Shown here piece after piece: positions 17,517 through 25,603 of a stretch of 64,000 nucleotides of DNA. The notes under the pieces are model-generated. The model was given only the letters and a program-made list of their open reading frames with translations. It did no database searches and was not told the DNA's origin. The position numbers and the translations under genes were made by a program. The first letter of the stretch is position 1, and every line of letters starts with the position of its first letter. The DNA lies in the NCBI RefSeq assembly GCF_000190415.1, contig NZ_AEWF01000003.1, forward strand, positions 248,001 through 312,000, written 5' to 3'. Origin of the DNA: Candidatus Odyssella thessalonicensis L13. Its GTDB lineage: Bacteria > Pseudomonadota > Alphaproteobacteria > Paracaedibacterales > Paracaedibacteraceae.

Positions 17517-18387
17517 CATCATGAATATTGCGAGCCAAGTGATATTTCATCTTGCGCAGGGCGCGAGCCTCTAATTGACGGACCCGTTCTTTACTAATAT
17601 TCATCATCTCGCCAATCTGCTCTAAAGTTAATGGCGCATCCGAGAGATGACGGCACTGAATAATTTGACGTTCTCGAATAGGGAGCTGACGTAAAGCTGC
17701 CTCTAACCAGTGCCTGCGGACCGACCGGTCATATTCTTCTAAAGCTTCACTTTCAGGACTGGGATTCTGATCAATTAAGGTATTAACCCAGTCTTCATTG
17801 CTTTCCTCTCCAATCGGGCTGCTTAAAGATAAATCATGACCAGCCAGACGATTTTCCATATTTTCTACTTCTTCAACGGTCACGTTTAAAATATTAGCAA
17901 TTTTCTGACGATCTTGAGGAGCTAGATTATCTGTGGTCACATTGGCTAATTGAGCGCGCAGGCGTCGTAAATTGAAAAAGAGCTGTTTTTGCGCAGAAGT
18001 GGAACCTGTCCTAACAATTGACCAGTTTCTTAAAATATAATCTTGGATATGAGAGCGGATCCACCACTTTGCATACGTAGAGAAGCGAATATCGCGTTCG
18101 GGCTCAAAGCGTTCGGCCGCATGCATTAATCCCACATTTCCTTCTTGAATCAAGTCCCCAATGGGCAACCCATAATGGCGGAAACGGGTTGCTGTTGCCA
18201 CCACTAAACGGGAATAAGCCTTCGTTAGATCATGGAGCGCATTTTCATTGCGCTCTTTATACCATGCGTTTGCAAGTTCAAGTTCTTTTTCACGAGATAA
18301 AACGGGCTGATTCATAACGCCTCTAACATAAGCTAGATCAGCCTTTTGAGTCTCGTTATCTCCAAATATGGATACCTTTCCTGACAC
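17497..18387 (-). CDS. rpoH: RNA polymerase heat-shock sigma factor RpoH
   Basis: Sigma-32 of 296 residues. Region 2 contains GDLIQEGNVGLMHAAERF and RFSTYAKWWIRSHIQDYIL; the RpoH box AQKQLFFNLRRLR (about 132-144) distinguishes it from other group 2/3 sigma factors. Region 4 has the helix-turn-helix TLEQIGEMMNISKERVRQLE near 253-272. The start is GTG at 18387 with AGGAAG seven bases upstream. It directs RNA polymerase to heat-shock promoters such as those usually found before chaperones and HslVU. No sigma-32 promoter was recognised upstream of the hslV gene in this window. Confidence 0.96.
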   Translation of the reverse strand: MSGKVSIFGDNETQKADLAYVRGVMNQPVLSREKELELANAWYKERNENALHDLTKAYSRLVVATATRFRHYGLPIGDLIQEGNVGLMHAAERFEPERDIRFSTYAKWWIRSHIQDYILRNWSIVRTGSTSAQKQLFFNLRRLRAQLANVTTDNLAPQDRQKIANILNVTVEEVENMENRLAGHDLSLSSPIGEESNEDWVNTLIDQNPSPESEALEEYDRSVRRHWLEAALRQLPIRERQIIQCRHLSDAPLTLEQIGEMMNISKERVRQLEARALRKMKYHLARNIHDVKDVLW

Positions 18388-18701
18388 AATCGATCTTCCT
18401 GATTAATTTTGTCTCAAACCAAGGCTAACGGTTGATCAGTAAAGATCTCGTTAAGATGAGGCTAAAAAATATATACTTGTTTGATTTTTTTAGGTTTGTA
18501 GCGGGAGAGGCGTAAGGGCGTAAAAAGGGAATACATCTTGGCAGGCTTGTTGGCGCTCTAGGCTCAGATTGCCGAGGTTTTCTTTTAAAAAGTCTTATTC
18601 TAAGTCGCTAATTTTCCAGTCCTGGGTATCAGTTCCCTGGGCTCGCGATAAAAAACTCTGGACAGAAGCATGTTTTTTTCATATACATTGAATATGTGTT
18701 T
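18388..18701. other. Intergenic region between rpoH and tRNA-Phe
   Basis: 314 bases with no gene seen. On the minus strand an AT-rich TATATATT stretch around 18465-18475 may be the -10 of rpoH, but no good -35 was found. The 5' leader of rpoH is thermosensor-controlled in some bacteria; nothing here was clear enough to call. Confidence 0.4.
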
Positions 18702-18777
18702 GCCCGGATAGCTCAGTTGGTAGAGCAAGGGATTGAAAATCCCTGTGTCGCTGGTTCGAATCCGGCTCCGGGCACCA
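18702..18777 (+). tRNA. tRNA-Phe (GAA)
   Basis: 76-base cloverleaf with the 3' CCA encoded. Acceptor GCCCGGA pairs with TCCGGGC; D arm GCTCAGTTGGTAGAGC; anticodon stem AGGGA/TCCCT with loop TTGAAAA giving anticodon GAA (18735-18737); T loop GGTTCGAATCC. Stands alone between rpoH and the DUF465 gene. Confidence 0.98.
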
Positions 18778-18852
18778 TACAAAATAACAGAGTTGTTTTC
18801 TCCTGCGTCTCCTATATTAATTTATGCTTAATATAATAAAAAGGCGATACTC

Positions 18853-19065
18853 ATGGGTGTTGATCCTGAAACTTTCGTTGCACTTCACCATAAATTAGAC
18901 TCCCTCAAGAAAAAACACATGGAGCTTGAGAGTAAAATTGAGAGCCTTTTGCAAGAGACAGGGCATGATAATCTTGCGGTTCACCGTTTAAAGCGTGAAA
19001 AGTTAGCCTTAAAAGATCAAATGGCAAAAATTGAAGCCATGATGGTGCCGGATATCATTGCCTAA
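18853..19065 (+). CDS. DUF465/YdcH-family small protein
   Basis: 70-residue all-helical protein, typical for DUF465. A coiled-coil hairpin is apparent from FVALHHKLDSLKKKHMELES through HRLKREKLALKDQMAKIE, with the family's LKxxxLxLKDxI pattern. Function unknown; abundant in alphaproteobacteria. No signal peptide. It stands alone, following tRNA-Phe. Confidence 0.88.
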   Translation: MGVDPETFVALHHKLDSLKKKHMELESKIESLLQETGHDNLAVHRLKREKLALKDQMAKIEAMMVPDIIA

Positions 19066-19123
19066 ATTCTTTCAACCTTTTCAATCTTTCTCTGCTTTTA
19101 CTGATAAACTGTAAGAAATGGAA

Positions 19124-19843
19124 TCAATTACGTTTTAAATAATGCGGTTGCTTTAGATACCAATCCAATTGGCCACATGTTTGCTGCAAGATGCCTAGTA
19201 TTTGGTTCTGTAACAAGAATTTATGCTTGATTTGTTCTTTCTTAAGGTTCTGCAGAATTAAAGTTTGCCCTAATAAATGGTTACATTGAGTCAAATGTTC
19301 ACATAAAAATTGAGCTGATCGCTGCAGAGTATTTAATATCTGTTGTGTATAAGTGGGGTTCAGAAACTGAGAATTTTTTATTCTTTCCAAGGGGACCTCA
19401 TAACTTAAGGTTGAGGGCCAGCCTTCAATATCCATAGCTTCCGAGGATTGGAACCCATAAAAATGTTGTAACATTTTTATCTCGCTCAAGAGTAAAGACA
19501 AGGAGGGGGAGAGCTGGTTAAACTTGGCTTGATAAAGCGTTTGAAGCTGGAGCTTTTCGGTAAGATTCTTGCAGGTCAAGGCGTGGCTGACAATGGTAAT
19601 AAGCTCTTTATGCGCCTCAATAAGTCTGTGACTACTGATTAGAAAGTTTTTAAACTTTTCCTCATGAGTCTTCAGGGCAGCTGTCTGATCCTGTAAAATC
19701 TGGATATCTTGAGTCAGAGTAATAATCTGTTGCCAGCTCTCTGCTCCGTATCCCACTAAACTCCTGAGAGGCTCTTCTGGGGCCTCTATGGCAGCAGTTT
19801 TGAAGAAAACGCTAAGTATTGAAATAAGTATGACGTGTTTCAT
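19124..19843 (-). CDS. Exported helical protein of unknown function
   Basis: 239 residues, not recognised. It starts with a likely signal peptide (MKHVILISILSVFFKTAA), after which the mature chain begins IEAPEEPLRSL. The rest is rich in Leu, Gln, His and Lys with heptad-like spacing (ITLTQDIQILQDQTAALKTH), suggesting helical coiled coil. No cysteine pair or enzymatic motif stands out. The mature N terminus resembles those of other exported unknowns in this window (MEAPS, MDAPS). It is a single leftward gene. Confidence 0.65.
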   Translation of the reverse strand: MKHVILISILSVFFKTAAIEAPEEPLRSLVGYGAESWQQIITLTQDIQILQDQTAALKTHEEKFKNFLISSHRLIEAHKELITIVSHALTCKNLTEKLQLQTLYQAKFNQLSPSLSLLLSEIKMLQHFYGFQSSEAMDIEGWPSTLSYEVPLERIKNSQFLNPTYTQQILNTLQRSAQFLCEHLTQCNHLLGQTLILQNLKKEQIKHKFLLQNQILGILQQTCGQLDWYLKQPHYLKRN

Positions 19844-20047
19844 ATTTTGCCATAAAATTGCTTATCCTTAATTTATTATTGGGGAATAATGTTAATTCAA
19901 AGCAAATATTCCTAGTTTTTTGAAAAAAGTAATTTTTTTGAGTTAGCGCCTAAATGGAGAGGATATCGTAGACGAACTTAAATTGTCAGGGTATCCTTAA
20001 AACTATAATGCTTATGATTTAGGAGCTCTGTAATTTCTAATACTGCG

Positions 20048-21751
20048 ATGACTGACCCCCTTGAAAAAAAAGTATCATTTAAATGGTGGCGCTGGGATAT
20101 CCTGGCGGCGACGGCGGCTCTTAACCTCTTGAGCCTTGCTTTAGCGCTGCTAATTTTTCACTTTAGCGTTTCCTGGGGAGATAGTTTTGTATCAAGTACA
20201 GGATTACTATGGATTAGTGCACTGTTGATAATGGTGTTCGATTTGATTATTCGTCAAGCACGAGGTCGTCTCTTAAATTGGTTAAAAATGCGATACTCTT
20301 ATCAGTTATCAAGTGCTTTGTTTGATCGTTTAACCAATTCTAAGATTGTTAATCCTTCTTACAGGTCTGTGGGCAATTATTTAGAGCTGATCAAGCAGAC
20401 TAAATATTTGAAAAAGTTTGTAAACAGCCAAGAATTTTTAATGTTTCTTAATCTTCCCTTTAGTTTCACAACCCTGTGTGGGGTTATGTATTTGTTCCCA
20501 ATCATGGCTGGAATCCTTTTTGCGGGCATTACCTTTATTGCAGGCGCGGTTCATTATAACGGTACTAAGTTAAGAACACTCTTAAAGGAGCACCATATAC
20601 TAGAGGGTCAAAACGATGATTTCAGGGCGCAAGTCTTATCCAATTACTTAACTGTGAAGTCCCTGGCGATGGAAAACCTTCTCCAGAGAAGATTCGAGAA
20701 ATTACAGTTCCAAGCAGCTTTCTTTAATGATAAACTCATCGAACTGCACAACGCGGGGCGCGACGTGGTGTCCACTTTAGGGTACATTATCTTAATTACA
20801 GCGATGGCTGTTATGGCGACCCAGGCGACTCAAGGACAGATATCAATTAATACGATTTCTGTAGGCATGTTTTTGCTGTTTATCAGTTTAGAGCCAACAT
20901 ATTCCATTTTCGTTCATTGGTTTAAAATTTACTATATACGGCAACTCGAGCACTCTTTTACACAAGAAGATATGGGTTTTCCGCACTGCTCGGCATCAAA
21001 GGTTAACTGTCCCGAGTTAACAGGGGCCCTAAGATTAGAAAATGTTCAATTTACTTATCCTGGTAAAGACAAACCTGTTCTGTCTAATTTAAGCTTATCC
21101 ATACAGCCCCATACAATTGTGACCATCTTTGGGGCCAGCGGCGCAGGCAAGACCACCTTAGCACGCTTAATTCTGAATAGGCTTACCCCTCAGCAAGGTA
21201 AGATTCTAATTGATGGCCATGAACTAAGTGAGTTCTCCACAGCAGAACTAGCGCGCCAAGTCATGTATGTTCCTGCCAGCACGCAAATTTTCTCAGCCAG
21301 TGTTCTGGATAATCTAACTCTATTTCGTACGGGCGTTATTGTTGAAGAAGCAATCAAGCTTGCTCAAGAGTTTGGTTTAGAAAGTTGGATAGAAGCGCTG
21401 CCGTCCTCTTATCAAACAAGGTTGAATGATGGCTTATCCGTAACCCTAGCAGAGGGGATAAAGCAGCGTATTGGCTTAGTTCGGGCCTTATTAATGGAAC
21501 CTAGAGTGTTGATTCTGGATGAAGCCAATGAAGCGCTTGATCAGGAAGGAAACTCGCAGCTTAAAAAAATCCTGCTAAATTTAAAAGTAGCCTCAACCAT
21601 AATATTCATCACGCACCGTCCCTCTATGAAACAGATTGCGGATGAATCTTATGACTTGATTGGTGGTCGTCTTGTTCCCAGTCTCAATGTAGTATCTGAG
21701 GTAACGGCAGCCACCTTTAGACCTGCTCGGGTCTCAGGAGGCAGCGAATGA
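20048..21751 (+). CDS. Type I secretion-like ABC transporter with degenerate ATPase motifs (subunit 1)
   Basis: Half-size ABC exporter of 567 residues: a membrane domain (about 1-290) then an ATPase domain. Walker A is GASGAGKTTL near 361, Walker B VLILDEA near 487 with the catalytic Glu, and the H-loop His is in ITHRPS near 521. The signature, normally LSGGQ, reads LAEGI before KQRIGLVRAL (about 467), and the Q-loop reads YVPASTQIF near 407, with Ala where Gln is expected. It overlaps the next ABC gene by 4 bases and is followed by an HlyD-like adaptor, the type I secretion order. It lacks an N-terminal peptidase-like domain. It is probably one half of a heterodimer; cargo unknown. Confidence 0.85.
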   Translation: MTDPLEKKVSFKWWRWDILAATAALNLLSLALALLIFHFSVSWGDSFVSSTGLLWISALLIMVFDLIIRQARGRLLNWLKMRYSYQLSSALFDRLTNSKIVNPSYRSVGNYLELIKQTKYLKKFVNSQEFLMFLNLPFSFTTLCGVMYLFPIMAGILFAGITFIAGAVHYNGTKLRTLLKEHHILEGQNDDFRAQVLSNYLTVKSLAMENLLQRRFEKLQFQAAFFNDKLIELHNAGRDVVSTLGYIILITAMAVMATQATQGQISINTISVGMFLLFISLEPTYSIFVHWFKIYYIRQLEHSFTQEDMGFPHCSASKVNCPELTGALRLENVQFTYPGKDKPVLSNLSLSIQPHTIVTIFGASGAGKTTLARLILNRLTPQQGKILIDGHELSEFSTAELARQVMYVPASTQIFSASVLDNLTLFRTGVIVEEAIKLAQEFGLESWIEALPSSYQTRLNDGLSVTLAEGIKQRIGLVRALLMEPRVLILDEANEALDQEGNSQLKKILLNLKVASTIIFITHRPSMKQIADESYDLIGGRLVPSLNVVSEVTAATFRPARVSGGSE

Positions 21752-23817
21752 CAACTTTTAATTATATAAATTGCCTTAAGCCACTGCTCCGTTGTCTAGG
21801 ATGGCAGGGGGATTCACGGCGTATTTTTGAGGCTGTGCCCTATGAAGTGAAAGCAATTGATCTTATTGATCTAAAAAATATTTTTGTCAGTTTAGGATAT
21901 AGTTGTTATAGCAAGCACAGTGGATTAGCAGAGATCAAGCGCAGCTTTTTGCCCACATTATTTATTAATGAGTCAAAACAGATCTATTGGGTTATTTATG
22001 AGAGAACAGAAAAGGACTTCTTATATATTGATTGTCGTACCGGGCAAAAGTCAGCTGTTCCTATTCGTAAAAGATTAAAAGGTATCCGCTATAATTTTGT
22101 CAAAGATACCCCAGCCCTGGGTATTGCTGAAGCTTCATGGTCTAAGCAATTAATGAAGCGTTTTAAGCATGAGCTGTGGTTGCCGGTCATTATTTCTACT
22201 TTTTGCAGTTTCTGGTTTGCTTTAGTGCCCTTATTCTTTCTATTTGTTAATCAGTACCTTCTTCAAAAGCAATCCCAAGAAACTTTGATGTATTTTTCAA
22301 CAGGGATAATCTTATTCCTTTTAAGTTTGTTGGCCTTTAGTCACTTTAAAGGACGACGGTTAGCCTATCTAGCTGCTCGTATAAAAGTGATTATTAATAC
22401 AGAGTTATTAAGGCATTTATTGAAAGTTCCTTTTGCAAACACTAAAGGTTTAGAGCTGACGACTCAGTTAGATAAGCTCAAATGTTATGATGAGAATCAT
22501 GCTGATCTCTGGATATCAGCAACAGTCGCATTAATGGACTTACCTCTCCTTATTTTCTCTTTATTATTCTTAGGCCTTCATGGGGGGCAGCTTGTCTTTG
22601 TGCCCTGCGGTGTAATCGGGATACAACTTCTCTCTGTGAGATATTTCTTGTCCACTACGAAAGACCTGCAAGCACAGGTTCATGCGGCACAGGAAATTAC
22701 CAACGATTTTCTAACTGAGACAGTGACCAATCAACAGTCCATAAGCAATCTAGCAGCAACACCACCCTGGAAGGAGCGCTATTGTGCGTATCTGTCACAA
22801 GCGAGTGGCTACGATAAGGAATGGGAACAGCTTCAAGCTCGGTTCGCAAATTGGCAGTTATGGCTCTTAAAAAGTTCTGCTACCTTAACTTTGATCTGGG
22901 CTATGCATTTAATAAATCAAGGTAAGCTGCCCCAAGCACTGTTCTTACCGGTCACTCTCTGGCTGTGGCAGATTGGTACAGCCATTTATCGTCTGGGGGG
23001 GCTTTTTATCCAGTGGCCAGCCTTGAAAAAAACTCTGACGGATATAGACAATATCATGTCCCATGTTCCTGAAGGGGATGCTGCCGTTCATGGTCAACCC
23101 AGATTCCAGGGACATATTACGGTGAAGGACTTGCATTTCCGCTATCCAGGACAAACCCATATGGCGTTACAGGGGATTACCATGGATATCAAGCCCGGAG
23201 AGATTATTGCCATTATTGGACAGAATGCTTCTGGCAAATCGACTCTCGTCAATTTATTGATGCGTTTATATGATCCTTTAGACGGTGAAATAAGAATAGA
23301 TGGGGTTAACATTCAAAACTTTGACCCCTTAAGCTATCGCCAATCCATTGGCTTTGCCCCTAGTACGCCGCAATTATTTGAAGGGAGCATTGCTCAGAAT
23401 ATCCGCTTAGCTAACCCCGAGGCCACCGAGCAAGAAATTTTAGAGGTTTTATCTCAAGTGGGACTAAAAGAGGTGGTGCAGCAGTTACCGGACGGCATTT
23501 ATACCCACTTATATGGCAATAACGATCAACGTTTTTCGCCGAGCTTTTTACAACAGCTTAATCTCGCTCGAGCCTTAATTCGGGACAGTAATATTCTCAT
23601 CCTTGATGAACCCACAGGGCACATTGATTTTAAAACGGATGCAATCTTTAAGAATACGCTCCAGACGATAAGAGGAAAGAAAACAATCATTATTGTGACT
23701 CATCGCCCTAGCATTATTAACTTTGCTGACCGCATTCTTGTCCTTAATAAGGGCAAGATGCGACTCTTTGGCTCTAAAAATTATTTTCTTAATATTCTTT
23801 CGGGGAATGCCGCATGA
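21748..23817 (+). CDS. Type I secretion-like ABC transporter with inactive C39-like domain and degenerate ATPase motifs (subunit 2)
   Basis: 689 residues in three parts: an N-terminal C39-like domain (about 1-130) without a catalytic Cys in the usual place, as in HlyB-type exporters that do not cleave their cargo; a membrane domain (about 140-430); and an ATPase domain. Walker A GQNASGKSTL is near 490, Walker B ILILDEP near 615 and the H-loop VTHRPS near 650. The signature reads FSPSF before LQQLNLARAL (about 594), not LSGGQ, and the Q-loop has Ser in place of Gln (GFAPSTPQLF, about 535). It overlaps both neighbours by 4 bases, implying co-translation. Both ATPase domains of the pair are thus atypical in the same two motifs. 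Confidence 0.86.
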   Translation: MTTFNYINCLKPLLRCLGWQGDSRRIFEAVPYEVKAIDLIDLKNIFVSLGYSCYSKHSGLAEIKRSFLPTLFINESKQIYWVIYERTEKDFLYIDCRTGQKSAVPIRKRLKGIRYNFVKDTPALGIAEASWSKQLMKRFKHELWLPVIISTFCSFWFALVPLFFLFVNQYLLQKQSQETLMYFSTGIILFLLSLLAFSHFKGRRLAYLAARIKVIINTELLRHLLKVPFANTKGLELTTQLDKLKCYDENHADLWISATVALMDLPLLIFSLLFLGLHGGQLVFVPCGVIGIQLLSVRYFLSTTKDLQAQVHAAQEITNDFLTETVTNQQSISNLAATPPWKERYCAYLSQASGYDKEWEQLQARFANWQLWLLKSSATLTLIWAMHLINQGKLPQALFLPVTLWLWQIGTAIYRLGGLFIQWPALKKTLTDIDNIMSHVPEGDAAVHGQPRFQGHITVKDLHFRYPGQTHMALQGITMDIKPGEIIAIIGQNASGKSTLVNLLMRLYDPLDGEIRIDGVNIQNFDPLSYRQSIGFAPSTPQLFEGSIAQNIRLANPEATEQEILEVLSQVGLKEVVQQLPDGIYTHLYGNNDQRFSPSFLQQLNLARALIRDSNILILDEPTGHIDFKTDAIFKNTLQTIRGKKTIIIVTHRPSIINFADRILVLNKGKMRLFGSKNYFLNILSGNAA

Positions 23818-25136
23818 CCGAGAAAACTCAAACAGCCGCCTTAATTCCTTCATCTTTGCATGAGATTACGCGTCAATTTCCTGCGTTGAAACAATCAATT
23901 ATGCTTGATGAAAGCGCGGCGCCGCGCTCTTCTCAAGCAATTATCTTAGCCAGCTTGGGACTATTATTTCTGCTCGTGGGTTGGGCGCTCATTGCTCCCC
24001 TCCAACAGAGTGTTAACACCACGGGTGAAATGGTAACAACGAATAAGCTTCACATTATTCAATCGACCCAAAAGGGGATTATCTCTGAACTCCCTGTTGC
24101 CGAGGGGGATCAAGTCCAGGCCGGCCAACTATTGATGAAGCTTGTGACCGATACAACGCAATCTGACTCTGATGCGTTGTCAATAAAGGCTCAGATATTG
24201 CAAGTGAGGGCTGATAGGTTACAAGCATTAAGCTTAAATAAGAACTTTGAGACGGCACACTATCCCGACAAATTATCGCAAATAGTGCAAGGGCAGAAGC
24301 TTATCTATGAAATGCGCCTAAAGAATCGTGAAGAACAGAGATCATTGATTATGGAGCAAATTGAGCAGCGGCGTGCTCAGCTAGCCCTCACCCTAGCTCA
24401 GGAGCATGAAATCCGTGAACAGTTGGAAAATGCTGAACAACATCGGGATGTGGCCAAGAAGCTCTTTGAGAAGAAATTAGGGCCTGAATTAGATTACCGT
24501 CAAGCGGAAGACATTGTTGCCGCCTTAAACAGTGAATTAAGGGCCTCAATTAATCAGAACCAACAGTATAAGCAAGAAATCAGTGAGGAAGAAGGACAAC
24601 TGGTTGCCCTGGACGCTCAACTGCGCGAAGAATCTCTTAAGGAGCTGGCCGAGGTCACGAAGGAACTCACAGCAATAAATGAGCAGAAAGCAAAAATGAA
24701 AAGCCAGTTTGAGGAAGCAATTATTAAAGCTCCCAGCAGCGGCTTAATTAAAGGTCTTAGCGTTCACAAAGTGGGGGGAACTTTGCAGCGGGGGCAAAAG
24801 ATTGCCCAGATTATTCCTCTGGAGAATATTGAGATCCATCTGCAGATCCCTGCTCAAGACATTGCCGCGGTTAAGATCGGCCAAGGCGTACAAATTAAAG
24901 ATAATACTGATAAAAGTTGGTCGACAGAGTCCCTGGAGGGGCAAATTACTGCAATTGCTAGCCATCCTTATGTGGATGCTGACAAGCAATCTTATTATCA
25001 AGCCCGGGTGACGCTTACTCCCAGTTCTCTGAACTCTCCCTCTTTAGGTCGACTCTTGGCCGCCGGCATGAAAGTCAAAGCCGAGATCCAGACGAGTAAA
25101 AAACAGTATTCAATTATCTTATCTCTCCCTTACTAA
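23814..25136 (+). CDS. HlyD-family type I secretion adaptor
   Basis: Periplasmic adaptor of 440 residues. A cytoplasmic N terminus is followed by one membrane helix (about 42-65, LASLGLLFLLVGWALIAPL), a lipoyl half-motif (IISELPVAEGDQVQAGQ), a long coiled-coil hairpin (about 115-300) and the second lipoyl half (IIKAPSSGLIKGL) followed by the beta-barrel (TLQRGQKIAQIIPLENIEI). This is the HlyD/LapC/PrtE layout. It spans the periplasm between the two ABC subunits and a TolC-like channel, which is not in the window. The start overlaps the preceding stop by 4 bases. Confidence 0.92.
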   Translation: MTEKTQTAALIPSSLHEITRQFPALKQSIMLDESAAPRSSQAIILASLGLLFLLVGWALIAPLQQSVNTTGEMVTTNKLHIIQSTQKGIISELPVAEGDQVQAGQLLMKLVTDTTQSDSDALSIKAQILQVRADRLQALSLNKNFETAHYPDKLSQIVQGQKLIYEMRLKNREEQRSLIMEQIEQRRAQLALTLAQEHEIREQLENAEQHRDVAKKLFEKKLGPELDYRQAEDIVAALNSELRASINQNQQYKQEISEEEGQLVALDAQLREESLKELAEVTKELTAINEQKAKMKSQFEEAIIKAPSSGLIKGLSVHKVGGTLQRGQKIAQIIPLENIEIHLQIPAQDIAAVKIGQGVQIKDNTDKSWSTESLEGQITAIASHPYVDADKQSYYQARVTLTPSSLNSPSLGRLLAAGMKVKAEIQTSKKQYSIILSLPY

Positions 25137-25603
25137 AGTAATTGATTAATGGGGGCCGTGAGCACTCTTTATGTGGCCCCAGCAATTGATAAGCAGAGAA
25201 GGTGTGAGGGGTTTCTAACTCTTCCAAATTGTGCTGCTCTCTTAGATCCCTTTTAAGGTGTCAACGTCTTCTCAGCAGTTAAGAACCTCAGGTTTCTTCC
25301 TCCGAAAATGTGCAGCATAAACCTCTTATCTTCCTGCTATATCGGTTTCCCAACTTGTCCTTTCCTAATCGATTAGGATCATTAATTCTGACACCCGATC
25401 CAGCAGCTTCTATTCGCAGTATTTTTAATTAACTTATTGTTAATCAATATTAAAGTGTTTAAACCCTTATCTATAAAAAGTAAAATTTTAGATAAATCAG
25501 ATATTTGTAGGACGGATCAAAGAAAATCTAGTTCAGGATTTGATTATAGAAGGTTCAGAACGTTTCTTTTAAAGAAAATTGCGGTTCTGGAAGAGGTGAA
25601 AGC
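25137..25603. other. Leader region of the giant autotransporter gene
   Basis: 467 bases without a gene. A hairpin GGGGCC/GGCCCC (25152-25157 with 25175-25180) may end the exporter operon, though it has no T run. AT-rich DNA with TTGTTA at 25437-25442 may contain the promoter of the autotransporter gene. Just before the ribosome site an imperfect inverted repeat (CAGAAC 25556-25561, GTTCTG 25584-25589) encloses a smaller one (TTTCTTT, AAAGAAA). Confidence 0.45.
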
